From Bifidobacterium aesculapii (GTDB lineage: Bacteria > Actinomycetota > Actinomycetes > Actinomycetales > Bifidobacteriaceae), in assembly GCF_001417815.1 (NCBI RefSeq), contig NZ_BCFK01000048.1, forward strand, positions 1 through 36,881: 36,881 nucleotides of DNA. Direction: 5' to 3'. The notes beneath the pieces were generated by a model. It searched no databases. It was not told the origin of the DNA and saw nothing but the letters and a program-made list of their open reading frames with translations. The position numbers were made by a program, and so were the translations under genes. Shown one piece after another: positions 36,815-36,881 of this stretch (positions are counted from its first letter, which is position 1; the number at the start of each line of letters is the position of its first letter).

Positions 36815-36881
36815 CGTTGTTGTGTCCCCGTGTGGCTCCCGGTAATCTCGGCGCGATTTTGGTGCGCAAATCGTCCGATTT

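Overview
The window is high-G+C actinobacterial DNA that reads as Bifidobacterium. The genus call is an inference from gene content: a GH2 beta-galactosidase, GPH sugar symporter, nagA/nagB and LacI locus, galE and trmB next to tRNA genes, a GC-rich LAxTG-anchored fimbrial-type adhesin, and a PrgI/VirB4/Maff2 transfer module. I cannot name the species.

Layout. (1) 1-3650, plus strand: the last 30 codons of what looks like a VirD4/TraG coupling protein, then a small secreted peptide gene followed by three membrane-protein genes and an ABC ATPase. This is a bacteriocin-like peptide plus export/immunity cassette of unknown specificity. (2) 3657-11802, minus strand: a type IV secretion gene block in the order Maff2 protein, TrbL/VirB6-like protein, PrgI protein, VirB4 ATPase, lytic transglycosylase/CHAP hydrolase, and a single-pass coiled-coil membrane protein. 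The last gene is cut by a 1400-bp ISL3-family insertion sequence with 24-bp imperfect inverted repeats and a perfect 8-bp target duplication. Removing the IS and one duplicate restores an uninterrupted frame of 414 codons. (3) 12274-20723: a sugar locus with lacI, then lacZ-nagB-nagA on the minus strand, divergent from a GPH-family symporter. Three copies of one operator (TAAA-N4-TTTA core) sit on the lacI, lacZ and symporter promoters, so this is one regulon, probably for GlcNAc-containing galactosides. (4) 20832-25127: a 1431-residue surface adhesin with an LAHTG sorting signal. (5) 25477-29157: an AAA ATPase overlapping a TOPRIM-like gene, organised like OLD/PARIS-type anti-phage systems, followed by a strikingly AT-rich multi-pass membrane protein gene. 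(6) 29128-34051: a plasmid- or ICE-like replication/partition block (two unknown small proteins, RHH protein, ParA, WhiB-like protein, winged-helix replication-type protein, two tiny ORFs and a divergent pair of HTH regulators). Its intercistronic spaces carry degenerate tetranucleotide (G-N-T-T) tracts. (7) 33953-36881: chromosomal-type genes: tRNA-Glu with terminator, trmB, galE, tRNA-Asp, tRNA-Phe.

The coupling protein tail, the T4SS block and the ParA/WhiB/replication block suggest that much of the window is an integrative conjugative element, or pieces of more than one, carrying peptide, adhesin, defence and possibly sugar-use cargo. No relaxase or integrase is visible, so the element is either incomplete or continues to the left. 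The strongest candidates for undescribed biology are the ATPase/TOPRIM pair with its possible membrane partner, the secreted peptide cassette, and the intercistronic tetranucleotide tracts.
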